Assembly (NCBI GenBank): GCA_036971715.1
Contig: JAVHJL010000004.1
Coordinates: 3,968,001 to 4,032,000 of the forward strand
From: Arthrobotrys musiformis
Lineage: Eukaryota; Ascomycota; Orbiliomycetes; Orbiliales; Orbiliaceae
DNA length: 64,000 nt
Direction of reading: 5' to 3'
Shown here: piece by piece, positions 20,801-32,900 of the stretch
Layout of the letters: each line of letters begins with the position of its first letter
Numbering within the stretch: position 1 is the stretch's first letter
Notes under the pieces: model-generated
What the model was told of the DNA's origin: nothing
Seen by the model: only the letters and a program-made list of their open reading frames with translations
The model's database searches: none
Program-made: the position numbers and the translations under genes

Positions 20801-23800
20801 TCAGAGCTCTCCGTGAACCTTCTCAGCTGCACCTCCGCACTTGCAATCCTTACAAGTACATAGCCCCCCAGATTTGCAACCGCACCCACCGACCTTCTTC
20901 CCCGCGCATCCACACCCGCCAGCTTTCTTTTCCTCTTTCGTTTCTACCGATTCCGCGCTTGTATTCTTACACCCGCACCCCTTTCCATCGACTTTCCCAC
21001 ATTGACAATCCTTCCCGCATGAGCAACCCCCTGCGGAATTCTTTCCACACTGGCACCCACCCTCACACTTACAAGCTCCACCTTTCGCACATTGACACCC
21101 TTTATCCCCCTTCGCACACCTGCACTCTCCGGCGCACTTGCAGGCCCCTCCACTCCCACACGTACACCCAGCGGCCTTCCTCTCCTCATTGACCCTCTTC
21201 AAAACCCCCAATCTCTCTTCAGCAACTCTAATCCCTTCATCTACCATCCTCTCCGCCATCCGACTATCAACCCGTTCGCTCTGCCTTCTGATCCCCTCTT
21301 TCATCGCCGTCCCCTCCCATTCATACCGTCTCCCCACCCTCTCGTCGAATGGTGTCAGTACTTCGTCAACACCTGTACGATCCTCTAACCACTCCCACAA
21401 CCCCGCCTCCTCTCTCATCCACATCTCAGCCAACACCTCCCTCTCCGTCTTCCTCAACCCTCTTTCTCTCCCACCAACCGGATCTCCGAATATAGCCCGG
21501 CTAAGGCTCATACTGATCATAACAATCACGAGCGTAACCAATATCCCCGCACCAAACTCTCCAACGAGGGAAGTAACAGGTTCCATAACCGGTGCCAGCA
21601 TACCCCACTTCTGGGCTGCGGTGGCAGAGGAAGATTGTACCGGTGCTGCGGTGGCGGCCGTGGCAGCGGCAGCGTCTCCGCCGGCTTTGCGCTTCCTCTT
21701 TCCGCCTTTCCCGCCAGCGCCGGCTGCTCCGGCTTTCTTGGGCGCGAATTCGCGGCGGAGGGCGTTGAGGAGGTCTTTCGTGTAGGAGATTTGGCCGTCC
21801 GAGGCGCCCTTTTCGATAGGTCCTGGATAAATTTGTTAGTTGAACTTCAAGTCCAAATATCGAGATTGATGAGGAGAATGGGGGGGTTACCCTTAATCCA
21901 ACTCTTCCCACTCCACTCAACCGTGCAAGTCATCACAATCCTCGTCCCGTTCCCTTCTCCCCACATCAAACACGTCCTCGTAAGAACCTTAAATACACCC
22001 CCGCTGGGCACATCAGGAGTCTGCGTGTACGTCACCACCGTCACTGCCTTCTCCAAATCCTCCTGCTCGACAACCTCAGTAATCAAACACTTCGTACTCT
22101 TAGGTCCAATACTAGCATTCAACGGTTTTATATAAGAGAAACTTCGTGATTTTTTCCCAGGGTAGTCTGCGCTGCCGTTTTCGACGAATTTCGCGTCCGG
22201 GATGGAGAGGTTCTCGACTTTACAGTCTTCCGAGAGGAGGCGGGTTAGGAATTGTAGTGACGATTCGCCGTACATGGCCGAGAATACCTTCCCCAATGGC
22301 GCGGAGATGGTTTCGTCGCATAAAGCGCGGTCGAGATGGCTACTTTCGTCACCGCAAACGGTGGGTGTGTGCGCTGTAGGTCCCGGGAATACACCCTCTG
22401 CAGCTCCAGCATCTGCGCTCCCAGCAGCAACAGGTGAAACGACCCCGCTACCACCCCCGCTTCCATTACTTCCACCGCCGACGGCGGGTGTAGATGTTTT
22501 CTTAGAAACGCTCTTAACTGCTGGTGTCTCCGCGGCAGAAGGAACATCGAGGTCACTCTCATCCCCGAGACTATCGTACTCATCGTCTTCGTCGTATTCG
22601 CTCCCATCCTCATCTTCCTCATCCACGCCCTCGCTCACGCCTTCCTCCTTATCACCCAACCTGGTGCCGTTGAGTGTATCTACCAAATTCGGATGAATCG
22701 TCCGCCATATCCCTAGAATCAAGTCATACGTAGAATCTCTACTGATGAACGACGCAAACACATTTTTCGCATGTAAGGTCTGTATCATTATCCCATTGGG
22801 GATAACTAACGCCGTCATCCTCCTCTCAACAGCTACGATCTCATCGAATGAAATCACAAGCGTCGTCGTCCACCCGAAGATATTGGAGTAGAAACATATG
22901 TGCCCAGATGAAACATACATCCTCCCTTGCAACAGAATTTCCTTCTGCAAAGCGCACCCGTAGTCTTCGATCAAGTTGTCGTCTTGGGGGACGGTTTTGA
23001 ATAATGTGTGGAAATCGCGGTTGCGTCTTGTCGTCGCCGGGGCGAATGTGGCGGCACGTCCGTTTAAGGCGGGCGTGGAGGATAATGAGTCGCTTCCCTG
23101 CGTGGCTGCGCTGATCCCGCGTTCTCGTCGTCGCTTGCTCCCGTGGCGTCCTAATATCGATCGGCCGCTGTCGCTTCGCTGTCTACCTAGACCCACCGAC
23201 TCTGGTTCTTCGACTACCGGTGCTGCTACGGATGGCGTGCTAGTCCCGGCTTTATTGTCGTAGATGACTGTGTCAAAGCTCTTTTCTCCAAGGAATCCAC
23301 CCGCGCTCTTGGGGATCTGTCCAATTTCTTCCTCTTTCTCCCCGGTCAGGCCGAGGCCGTGGAGGACCGCTGGTTCAGGCATTTCAATACCTGCAGTACT
23401 ATTCGGTCTGCTCCTTCTCTTACGTTCCCGTCCACTGCCGTCGCTGGTTGTGATACCCAAAGATCCTAGACTTAATTCCCCTTGTCCTAGAGTTTCCACC
23501 GCGAGCGGTTTACGGTCTTTATCGTCCTGGTTGTTTTTGCCAGGTGTACCGGGTGTTGGAGTCGAGATGTCGCCTGGAGTTCCGGAGTTGGGTGTTGTTG
23601 GAACGGTGGTACCGTTGAGGGTTATACCGACTGCTGCTTGGTCCTTTTTCGCCCCCTTTGCACCAGGCGCGAGGGAAGTGTTGGCAATAGTATTGCTTAA
23701 CTGCGACGCAGCGGTTTGTGCGGCGGAGAACATGTTGGAGAAGAAGCCAGATGCATTAGTGGCCCCGTTGGCGGGATTATTATTATTATTAGGATTAGGA

Positions 23801-25397
23801 GTAGTAGATGTTGCGTTTGTGGTTGCTGTTGTGCCGGTGCCGACGACGGGTGTTGATTGGGGTGTGGGGACTTCGATGGTCGGAGAAAGGGGTTTGTAAC
23901 TTCCCGCAGCGCCGAGGGGGTCTTCTGGAAGCGAGGAGTGTGAGAGCTTGCTGGGGAGCTTGCTGATGCTAGCCCCTCTCGACCTTCGGGAAATTATATT
24001 TGTTGCGGCTGAGACAGGGGCGATGGGTTCGATTGGAGTGGGCGGCGTGACGACCGTGTCGGGTTTAGCGATTGTTACGGCCGCGTCAGTGGAGATGGAT
24101 GTTGATGATGATGCGGCTTTAGGTGGGAGGGTGGGCACGGAGCGGGGGATAGGAGTGCCCTCCGTACCGGAACCTGAGGCATTGGAGGTGGAGCTGTCGG
24201 AACGGTGTCTGCCCTTCATGCCGAGGAAATTGCCGAGGACTATTCCTGATGCCAATGTTGGGGTCGATGCGCCGTTGCTTCCAACACCGCTGCCACCTGC
24301 TGGAGATGGGGAGGAATCACGAGAGCCTGAGGATTGAGCTGGGGAGGTAGAGCGACGGATGGGACGACCATCGGGGGTGACTTGGAGTTGCGTGGCTCTC
24401 GACGAGAGGGAGGGGTCTTCGAAGGAGGTAGATATGCTGATTGGGAAGGTGGGAGTGGAGGCGAGGGATTTGGAGGCGGGGTCCGGAGCTACGAGGCCTG
24501 GTTCGAACGTTATGATGCTAATAACCAATCACCCAAACGTCGTCAGCACTTTTTTCCCTCATCCAATTGGCCTTGAAGTAAAAGATTCGAAGTAAAAGAT
24601 TGGTGGCGATGAAGGGGAGAGAGAGAAAGCGAATGTACGTGTGTAAGTATATATGGAAGCACGTATATCGTTTCTAGAAGCACACGACGAGGGAAGTTGA
24701 GAATATCTCAAGCAATTCTGCTCCACATATCTCTGAAACGGATGCAGATGCGTACGTATGGAGCAATTAGACATAGATAGTCGATATGTGGATGCATCAG
24801 GATGTTTTGAGAGGAGATGTGGCCAAACATGGGCAAAATACCCGATATCCCCGTAAGTAAGGACCAGGCCAATGGAGGACAGTCGGTTGAGGCAAGCCCA
24901 AGCAATTTTGGAGAGTGTGTGTTCCGAATGGATACGGTTGCAAGGGTATCATTATACATATTGATGAAGGATTATACGGTATACGAAAGAGAGGTTAGAG
25001 CGTACCTATCGTCCTCATGGTCTTCACTGTCAAAACTGCCGGAGACGGAACCCCTCCGACTCCTCCTGCCGGTGTTGTTGCTACCGTTGAAGCCATTGTT
25101 GAAGTTATCGATAGCAGCGGCGGTGGCAGCTTTTTCTTCTTTTCTCTCTTTCCGTTCAGCACGACGTTTCCGTAGTTTCTCAATGTAGCTTGTGGAGGAT
25201 TTGATGGAGCCGTTTTCGTTGGAGGATAGAGAGGCGGTGGATCGGTTTGTGTGTTCGGAGATTTCGAGGGTTTGGGAAGATTTCTTCTTGCGGGCTTTGG
25301 AGAGGGCGCGGGAGATGGGAGAGGAGGTTGTGGGATCTGGGGGGGCGGAGATGGTGGTGGTGATGGTTGGGATGGTGCTGTCGAGCGAGTCCGTCAT
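20801..25397 (-). CDS. GRAM-VASt sterol transporter (Lam/Ysp2 type) with Cys-rich tail
   Basis: Exons 25006-25397, 21891-24517 and 20801-21822 join over introns of 488 and 68 bp to give 1346 residues. Family members sit in the ER at membrane contact sites and move sterols. Residues 1 to about 630 are low-complexity Ser/Thr/Pro with a Lys/Arg coiled stretch near 70-100. A GRAM domain spans about 632-742 (FHTLFKTVPQDDNLIEDYGC, ILLQGRMYVSSGHICFYSN). A single VASt sterol-binding domain spans about 862-1035 (CDETISAPLGKVFSAMYG, LTRTCLMWGEGNGTRIVMT). A membrane segment, GAGILVTLVIVMISMSLSR, lies near 1097-1115. After a charged helical stretch comes an unusual tail, about 1226-1335, with 26 cysteines, all in 13 CxC pairs separated by Gly, Lys and Ala, as in metallothioneins. 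The protein ends HGEL. Known topology would put the tail in the ER lumen. Domain identity is firm; tail function is inferred. Confidence 0.93.
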
Positions 25398-27063
25398 GTT
25401 TTACGTACTTCCCACTCACAGTCTCGCACACACTCTCACGCTCCCTGTTCGAAATGATATTATTGTCGCTGCTGCTTCTGCCAAAGGATAAAGAACTGGA
25501 GGTCGGTGTACGTATGTAATTTGTATGTTACCAAAAGAACACCAGCTGGCATGTAAGTAGGTGTGATTATGACAGAATGGTGATAGATAGATATCGGATG
25601 AAATAGAAGCCGTGAATGGACGTAATGTAACGTCAATGAGAGTTGACGGTGAGCGCTTTTAGCTTAGTTTTATGACGACCGAACCGGCCGGGCTTTGCTT
25701 TGGTTTGCTTTGGTTTGGGAGGTTTTCGGTAAAATTGGGGCAGATGGTTCTTTGGGCACCGAATCAAGTCGCAGGCATGGGCCATGCACTAATCAATTAA
25801 GCTTAAACGGGTGGTCGATGAGGCAGGTCCAAGAATACCTTCCACGGCTGCAGTTCGAGGACGGTGAATAATATCAGTCGTCCGAGGGAGGAGATGATGG
25901 GAAGAGGATTCGAAGAGGCTGACAGGACAGTATTAATATTAGTATCAGTATTATAGCTAGTCAGGGCTATGGCGCAGTCTATGGCCTTGTGGAGCAGGAT
26001 AGATAGCTTAGATAGCCTGGACGGCAGCCTTACTTGCACACTTGCTTGCAACTAGCTCGAAGGAAGATGCCGGCGGCTGAAGTTGATTCCTGACGGTGTC
26101 TATATCGGCGGGTGATATAGCTGCCCTTCACTAGCACTCGAGGGGAGGCGGTTGATGGTTGATGATGATGATGATGACGACGACGACGACGACGACGATG
26201 GTTGATGGTTAAGGGAGGTTGACGGGACGAGGTTAACGTTATTATAGATTCACCGTTACACACGCATCAAAAAGCAACAGAACCACACGTTGTCTTTATA
26301 TCCTCACATCACCACTCCAAACCACTGATACGTATGGACATCACCACCAAGGCCAAGATAGCACTGGAGGTCGGCCTTGGCTGAGATTAGGGAACATTCG
26401 TTTCTGTTTCATCCGATTCCTTTTGGTCAAACCGGGCAAACTGAGACTCTCAACTGCCACTTCTTAGCTTAGTCTCGAGTTTAAGTTATATTATAAAGCA
26501 CTGCCACCCATTACTCTCGTATAATTATATAAAAAGAGGGAGAGAAAAGAACGGGAGTCGGGCTATCTAGGCATCCGGCGTTTAAATGTGTTTTTATATT
26601 ATATTTGGGAGGAGACAAGCTTTTTGGGCCGGCTGCCGGGCCGGGTGGCTGAAAAATGCCACGGTTTACCACAGTCCTCACATATGTACCAACCATGCCC
26701 TATATGTCTATTACCCACAGGCGTAAGGTATATCAGGTGCTTACTTAAGTAGGTAGGTATGAGAGCGTGTGTAGACTTGAAGATATCTGGCTGGGTTGAA
26801 TGTAAGGTATATAAGAGTAGCAGTCTCCATGCAGTCTGCCAAAACAAAGAGATTAATGATAATAGCGATAATAATGATAATAATACCAACAGTATTAGTG
26901 ATAAGAATGATTTCCCCAATGACACGCCGCCCCAGAATCCTTTGTCCCCGCCCATCCTAATTATCCTCCCCGCCATTAACATAAACAGAAAAGAAGTGCC
27001 CGCCTTTGCCCAAACAAACAAAAAAAAGCACTAGAAACAGAAAGTGAAGCCATGTGAGCTGGT
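25398..27063. other. Intergenic, promoter of sterol-transporter gene
   Basis: About 1.7 kb upstream of the sterol-transporter start and downstream of atg3. It holds a GATGAC trinucleotide repeat and a GATAAT-rich stretch near 26850-26915. No coding frame is supported. Confidence 0.5.
26161..26200. repeat. GAT/GAC trinucleotide repeat
   Basis: Five GAT units followed by GAC units and a final GAT over 40 bases, between the sterol-transporter and atg3 genes. Confidence 0.88.
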
Positions 27064-28280
27064 TTATAGACCCATCGTGTAGTCGTGCTCGATGCCCGGC
27101 GTTACGCTCGCCATGAACTTCAAAAACACTACTAGGTATTGGTCCGCCTAAATCATTATCCATTAGTATATTTATAGTATGGTTGGTAGAGATGGGCATG
27201 GGAAAACATACTCGGATTGCTTCGTCGCTTGGATTTCCAGCTTTACCATCAGCTTTGCCTTGCTGGTCGCTCTCTTCCTCTTTCGCCTCGGCCAGTGTTT
27301 TCGAGTAATCGATTTCTTCCCATTCTCTCTCCTCCTTGCTCTCGCCACCAGCGCTGTTACTACTTTCGGCCTCGGCCTCTCTTCTCTTCTTTGCCTTCGC
27401 AGCAGCATTCGCTCTATCCAGTAATAGCCTCATAACACTGGCGTGCTTGCATGGATGCACTGACGGCATCTTGAGGTTGCCATCTAGGAAGGGGAATTCC
27501 TCGATCGTGACCGTTTTGTCTTGGTAGTCGCCGACGATGTCTTGCATCATCTCGGCGTGGGTGAGCGGGGTCGAGGTAGAGCCGTGCTGCCCGGTTAGGT
27601 ACAGACGTGGGGTGGAGTAGTAGGTGGAGTAGGTTATGTAGAGGGTGTATGTTCGAAGGGGCCTGTTTGCTTTTCGTCAACCATCTGCTCTTCCATGTCC
27701 TTTGCATATAACTAACTACCTCCATAGCAGGGCGTGTAGATAGATGTTGCGGAGGTACTTACGTCTTGGTGTTATCGGTATCTCGGATGATGGCTTCGGA
27801 GTCATCCTCCTCGTCCTCCATATCGCCTATACTCTCGGTATCATCGTTTTCCTCGACACGGCCCTTGTCGTCGACCGTCCGAACATCCTTAGCAGTCGAA
27901 GCTCCTTCCTCTTCGTTCTTTGTAACACCGGTACTCAACCACCCTTCATCATCACCATCCCCTCCTTCCCCTCCATCATTCGCAGTCTCAACAACCCGGT
28001 CATTCAACCCAGCCGATCCAGCAAAATTATCATCCAACCGACGATGACACGGAACCCCCTTTGTCACCAAAAACTGTTTGTCGAGAGGTAAATAGCCCTT
28101 AGATTTCCCGGGAGCGGCGGAGGACCACGACCATGTGGGGAATTTGTAGACTAGGTAGTCACCGGCGGAGACGAATTCGTCCGGGGTGAGTTTCCCGGTT
28201 GTGAGGAAGGTCGAGGTGTGGGTTGGGGGGGTTATGCGGTCGCGGAGGTCGGAGAAGAGGGAGCGGACTGTTGCTGCCAT
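27064..28280 (-). CDS. atg3: Autophagy E2-like enzyme Atg3
   Basis: Exons 27763-28280, 27212-27662 and 27064-27147 join over introns of 100 and 64 bp to give 350 residues. Atg3 transfers Atg8 from the E1 Atg7 to phosphatidylethanolamine, the lipidation step that builds autophagosomes. The N-terminal membrane-sensing helix (VRSLFSDLRDRITPP) and the conserved block TGKLTPDEFVSAGDYLVYKF, FPTWSW, KGVPCHRRLDDNFAG are present. A long acidic flexible region, including EDVR-like KDVRTVDDKGRVEEND and DMEDEEDDSEAIIRD, is the usual Atg7-binding insert. The E2 core follows: LRTYTLYITYSTYYSTPRLY, DIVGDYQDKTVTIEEFP, and the catalytic cysteine in SVHPCKHASVM. The last small exon encodes ADQYLVVFLKFMASVTPGIE and ends HDYTMGL, the family C-terminus. 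All expected parts are present and intact. It is divergent from tho2 with 1.7 kb between the starts. Confidence 0.97.
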
Positions 28281-29983
28281 CTTTCTTTCGTTTCGCTCTC
28301 TTTTTCCTTTGAAGAAATAAGTGTAGAAGATATGAAGTGGTTAGCTGTGTATGATGGAGGTGTTAGTGAGTATGCACTTAAGTAGGTAGCTATATTTGAT
28401 AGGTGTTTATAAGTATACTGTACCTGTGGGTAAATGGGTGGGAGTAAATAATTAGTAGTAGTAGCTAGTGGTTGGTGATGACGTTGGTAGAGAGTCAGGA
28501 TCTGGCGGATAAGGTGGGATGAGTGGTGGATGAGTGGGATGGAATGGGATGGAATGGAGGGGTTGCAGCGCCCAAGAGAGAGAGCTAAGCTATTGGTTGG
28601 TGGGCTGGCTGGGCGGCTTGTTGGGGGGAAGTGGCATCACGTGGCTGAGCCACACTCCCAAGCCACACGACTCGATTGCAACACATCTGGCAACACAACA
28701 ACGCAGCTGTCTCGATACACGCAACACATGACCCTTCGTTCAATGGTCTGATGTCTTCGAGTAGACTGGTCGTAGTAAGAGGCGACCTCAGACTAGTAGT
28801 AAGAGTAGACTAATGGAGATTAGAGCAGAATGGATGGGTGAGAGAGAGAGAGGAAGGAGGGAATGTGTTGGTGTGTTGTGCAGGTGACTCGATGGATTGG
28901 AACGCGACAGACGAACCGAGCAAACGGCGGCAACAACGTCAAAACAACACCGACTCTCTCTCTCTCCATCATCACCTCCCATCATCACCTCCCATCAACC
29001 TCTCATTCACCAACCTCCCATCTCCATCGCATCCTCATCATCATCGTCATCATCACGAACCATCGACATCGCCGCCATCGCCGGCTTCCCATCAGCTCGG
29101 ATTCACGATTGGTCGTTCCTCGCTCTTTCTTGCATTGTTCCCATCGTATCCTTTTAGTCCCGCCGAATCCTCGACTCTTCCTCAATCGAATCCTATCCGC
29201 CTTGTTTGCTCTCTTATCTCTCCCTCGTCCCGTCTCGTCTCTCATCCCATCACCCAATCCTCGAAAACGATACTATACTATCCTCGTCTAGTCTCGTCCC
29301 ATCTCATATCGTCTCGGCGTCCCTGCTCTCTATATACTTATCTTCTCTTTTTCTTGCTGCGGTTCTAACTGAAAAAGCTACAACCTCATCGCAACTGTTT
29401 GGTTCGTCGACCTCCCAATCCGTATATCCGTCCAACTCGTCCGTCCACGCGGCAAACGATAATGTGGCTGACGACCTGGTCTTCTTTCTCTACAGTCTTC
29501 CCTCCTCCTTTTTCTGAGATTCTTTTCCTTCTCCCTGGTCTTGGTCCTGGTTCTGGTTCTGCTCCGGTCCCGGCAACGGCTTTTTTCTTTTCTTCTTTTC
29601 TTCACGATCTTTCAATCCTCTTTTTCGATTCCACTCGTCATCATCAACTAACGGTCTGGGACCTGGCTGCTTCAATTCCTCGGAATGATATAGACTCTCT
29701 GCTGCATTCGCGTCTGCTCCGTTTTTCTGCTTCGTTTCATCCATCCATCCGCTGAAAGATACCCAATACTGCGTTTTTTAACTACTTCTTCTTGCTTTAC
29801 TCGTCCACCCAACAACGAGAGCAGCAACGTCGCAAGCTACGACGTCATTCCCAAAACCCACGCGCATATACACACGCCCAGCAACGTCTCTTTCCAGACA
29901 GGGACCAATCTGACAAGCTTTCTCACGTTCCACCATTATATCTCACTCTAATCACTAATATATCACACACTCTCACAAAAAAG
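28281..29983. promoter_or_regulatory. Bidirectional atg3/tho2 promoter and leader
   Basis: 1.7 kb between divergent starts. A palindromic E-box CACGTG lies at 28638-28643, followed by GTGGCTGAGCCAC, a short hairpin. From about 28950 to the tho2 ATG the plus strand is strongly pyrimidine-rich, with CATC and TCTCGTCCC-like repeats, typical of a long fungal transcript leader. Weak upstream ORFs are present; none looks coding. Confidence 0.55.
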
Positions 29984-32900
29984 ATGGCTCCTGGTGGCGG
30001 TAAGCGAAAAAGAGGCCATAGTGGCGGCGACCACTACCAATCTTCACCCAATCACGACAGGCGGCAACAGGCCCCTCCCAGGGATCAGGATAACCAGAAT
30101 CGCCGCAATCCGAACAACAACTCCAATAACAACAGGGGCCGCGGCGGCTCGAACTTTGGTGGCAACAACGGTGGTGATCGCGGTACATCGTCCGGCAGAC
30201 CCCAACCGCCGAGACCGGGTTCTTCCCAGTCCAATGCTCAGTCCCCTCGACCGAGTCAACAGCAGGCTTTCCAACAACCTCCTTCTACACCAACGCCTGC
30301 TGTTCCGCAGCAGCGTATGGCAGCATCGACGCCCGCCATGCAATCGTATTCCACACCTTCCGTACCCGAGGTCAATCCTTCTGCTGGAACACAACGTGGA
30401 TACCTATGGGTCACACCGGCACGATTGGAAGCTTGGTCCGCAACCGGACACAAGGAAGTGGTCAACGAGATCACTACGGCCTCCGCAACAAACATCTACG
30501 AGGAACCGACGATGATTGTCCAGGAGGTCCTGTATGCTGGTATTGACGGGAGAGTCTCGCCAACCCTAGCAACCAACGTCCTAATCGATGCTATCAAGGC
30601 TAACCGGGAGGCCGTTGCCAATGGTGTTACTCGACTTAAGATCACGGACATTTTACTCGACACGCTGCCTCTTTACGACCAACATAACAATCTCACAGCA
30701 ATGGTAGCTCCCCTCATCCCGGACTACATTGGGATCGGTGAGGCCCGTTTGCAGCTCCAGGACACACTTTTGATGGCATTAGGTTTGGTCAGCTCTTCCT
30801 TCAAAAGCCGACAGGTCAAGGTCCACACCAATATTCTTTACAGAGTTCAAAAGTACAATTTGTCGCGTGAAGAAACCGAAGGTTTCGCCAAGCTAATCAC
30901 CGAAGTGTTCATGGCCGAGTACGGACGTGGTCCTCTCACTCGTGTCGGAGAAACTCTCGATAAAATCAGGTCATTGATAGGTTGCTTTGATCTCGACCCC
31001 AACCGTGCCCTCGACGTCATTCTCGACATATTTGCCAACGGTGTCGTTGCCAATTGGCGCTTCTTCGTTCAATTGCTCCGTGAGAGTGAATGGTGGCCCA
31101 AAGATGCCCCCTCAGTGGATGGACCTCTTTACCAGGAAGACGATTTCTTCGACAGACTCGAGCGGGACGGATTTAAAGCTCTTTGCGAGCTTCCCGACGG
31201 TAGCGATATCCTCCTACGACGAGGTGGGAACAAGGTTGCAGCACAGGTCATCGGTTACAAGTTCAAGTTCTACATGATGAAGGATCTCGACCTGGATAGT
31301 CCCTCGCACCAACTTCCCGACAATCTTGTAGCAATGACGGCTATCTTGCTCAAGATCGGTTTTATTTCTTTTCGAGATTTATACCCTCATCTTGCTCCTG
31401 ACGACGCAGCTATGAAGGAAGATTATGACGAGTGGTTGAAGGAGAACGATTCTAAAGGCAGGTCTGGTGCTATGAATGCACTCATGATGGCAAGCGTCCT
31501 TTCGGATGACACTGTCCCTCCCCCAAGACCCGGTCAGGGGCCAACACCGGCGGCCGAGACGAAGAAACCTGAGGAAGAAGCCAAGCCGGAAGAGCCCCCT
31601 GCGCCTCCGATCAAACCAAGGAATCAGAAATTGGCCCTCTTGAATGCCCTCTTAGCAGCCGGATCCTTGCCAGAAATCGCATTCTTGTTTGGTAACTATC
31701 CCAAGATTGCGTACCCGCATCCGGAAGTTGCAGATGGTCTTCACCGTATTATTCACCACTGCATTGACGAAGTCTACAAACCGCTGGAGCCAGTGCAAAC
31801 CGCCGAACTAGGTTCTAAGAAGGTCCTTTCGACAGACCCGGCTCTCAAGCAAGCCTTTGCTCCCCGTCAACCCCTTGTCCCTGCACCACCGGTCAAGATT
31901 ACTAAGTATCTTCTCCCATTCTTTCCCGGTAGAGATCCTGATCCGAGCCGCGAATACCGATATTTCTGGGATCCTGAGTGGACCACCGACCTGCCCATAT
32001 GCAGAAATGAACGTGACGTCCGTGTTCTTTGCTTGATTTTACTCAGAGGTTTCTCCGGCACCCGGCTAGCCAACGATGTCAAGCTTATGTCCAAACTCAT
32101 CCGCATCGGTGTCTCGGCGGTCAAAGAACATGGTTCGGCTTCTGACGTTGGTACCGGTTGGGCCAATGTTATCAACTACCTTCTCCTTCCAGCGCTGTCT
32201 GTCTGTGGATCTAATTCCGCCATTGGCAACGAAATTTACACACTTATGGAGTTGTATCCGCTGGAGTCACGTTGGGGAATGTACACTTTCTGGACCAAGA
32301 ATGCGCCGTACATATTTCCTGAGGTTAAGTCGAAGGCAGCTGAGGCGATGAAAGAAACTAAGAATATCCTGAAGCGATTGTCTACAACCAATATGCGTGA
32401 GATGGCCCGTCGAATGTCTAAGATCTCATACAGCAACCCGGTCACCGCATTTATGGTCACGATCAGTCAGATCGAGTCCTACGACAATCTCATAGAATGT
32501 GTCGTTGATTCGGCCAAGCACTTTTCGAAACTTGGTTTCGATGCATTTACGTATGCTATTCTCAACAAAATGAGCGAAGACAGAGGCAGGATGCAACAAG
32601 ACGGCCTGTTAGTGAGCAAGTGGCTACAAGGTATTTACTTTCCTCTTGAACTGTTTCTCAGTTATGATATTTTGCTAACCCCGCATAGCTTTGGCGACTT
32701 TTTGTGGACGATTGTACAAACGTTACCCCGAGCTGGACCCGACGCCCATCATTATTTATATTATGAAGAAGTTGATGCAGGCGAATTCGGCGGACCTCAT
32801 CGTTCTACAGGAGATGATCAAATCAATGGCCGGTATCGTTAGCGAGACCAATTTGAGCGATGTTCAAATCATGGGTCTCTATGGCAGTGAGAATTTGAGA

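Noticed and set aside
23264..23899. 211-codon plus-strand ORF
   Set aside because: Antisense to the large exon of the sterol-transporter gene.
25968..25985. A-box-like TGGCGCAGTCTATGG
   Set aside because: No B-box at the right distance and no cloverleaf.
29792..29983. 64-codon upstream extension of the tho2 frame
   Set aside because: Starts at a non-ATG codon and reads as leader; the ATG at 29984 has better context and fits the family N-terminus.
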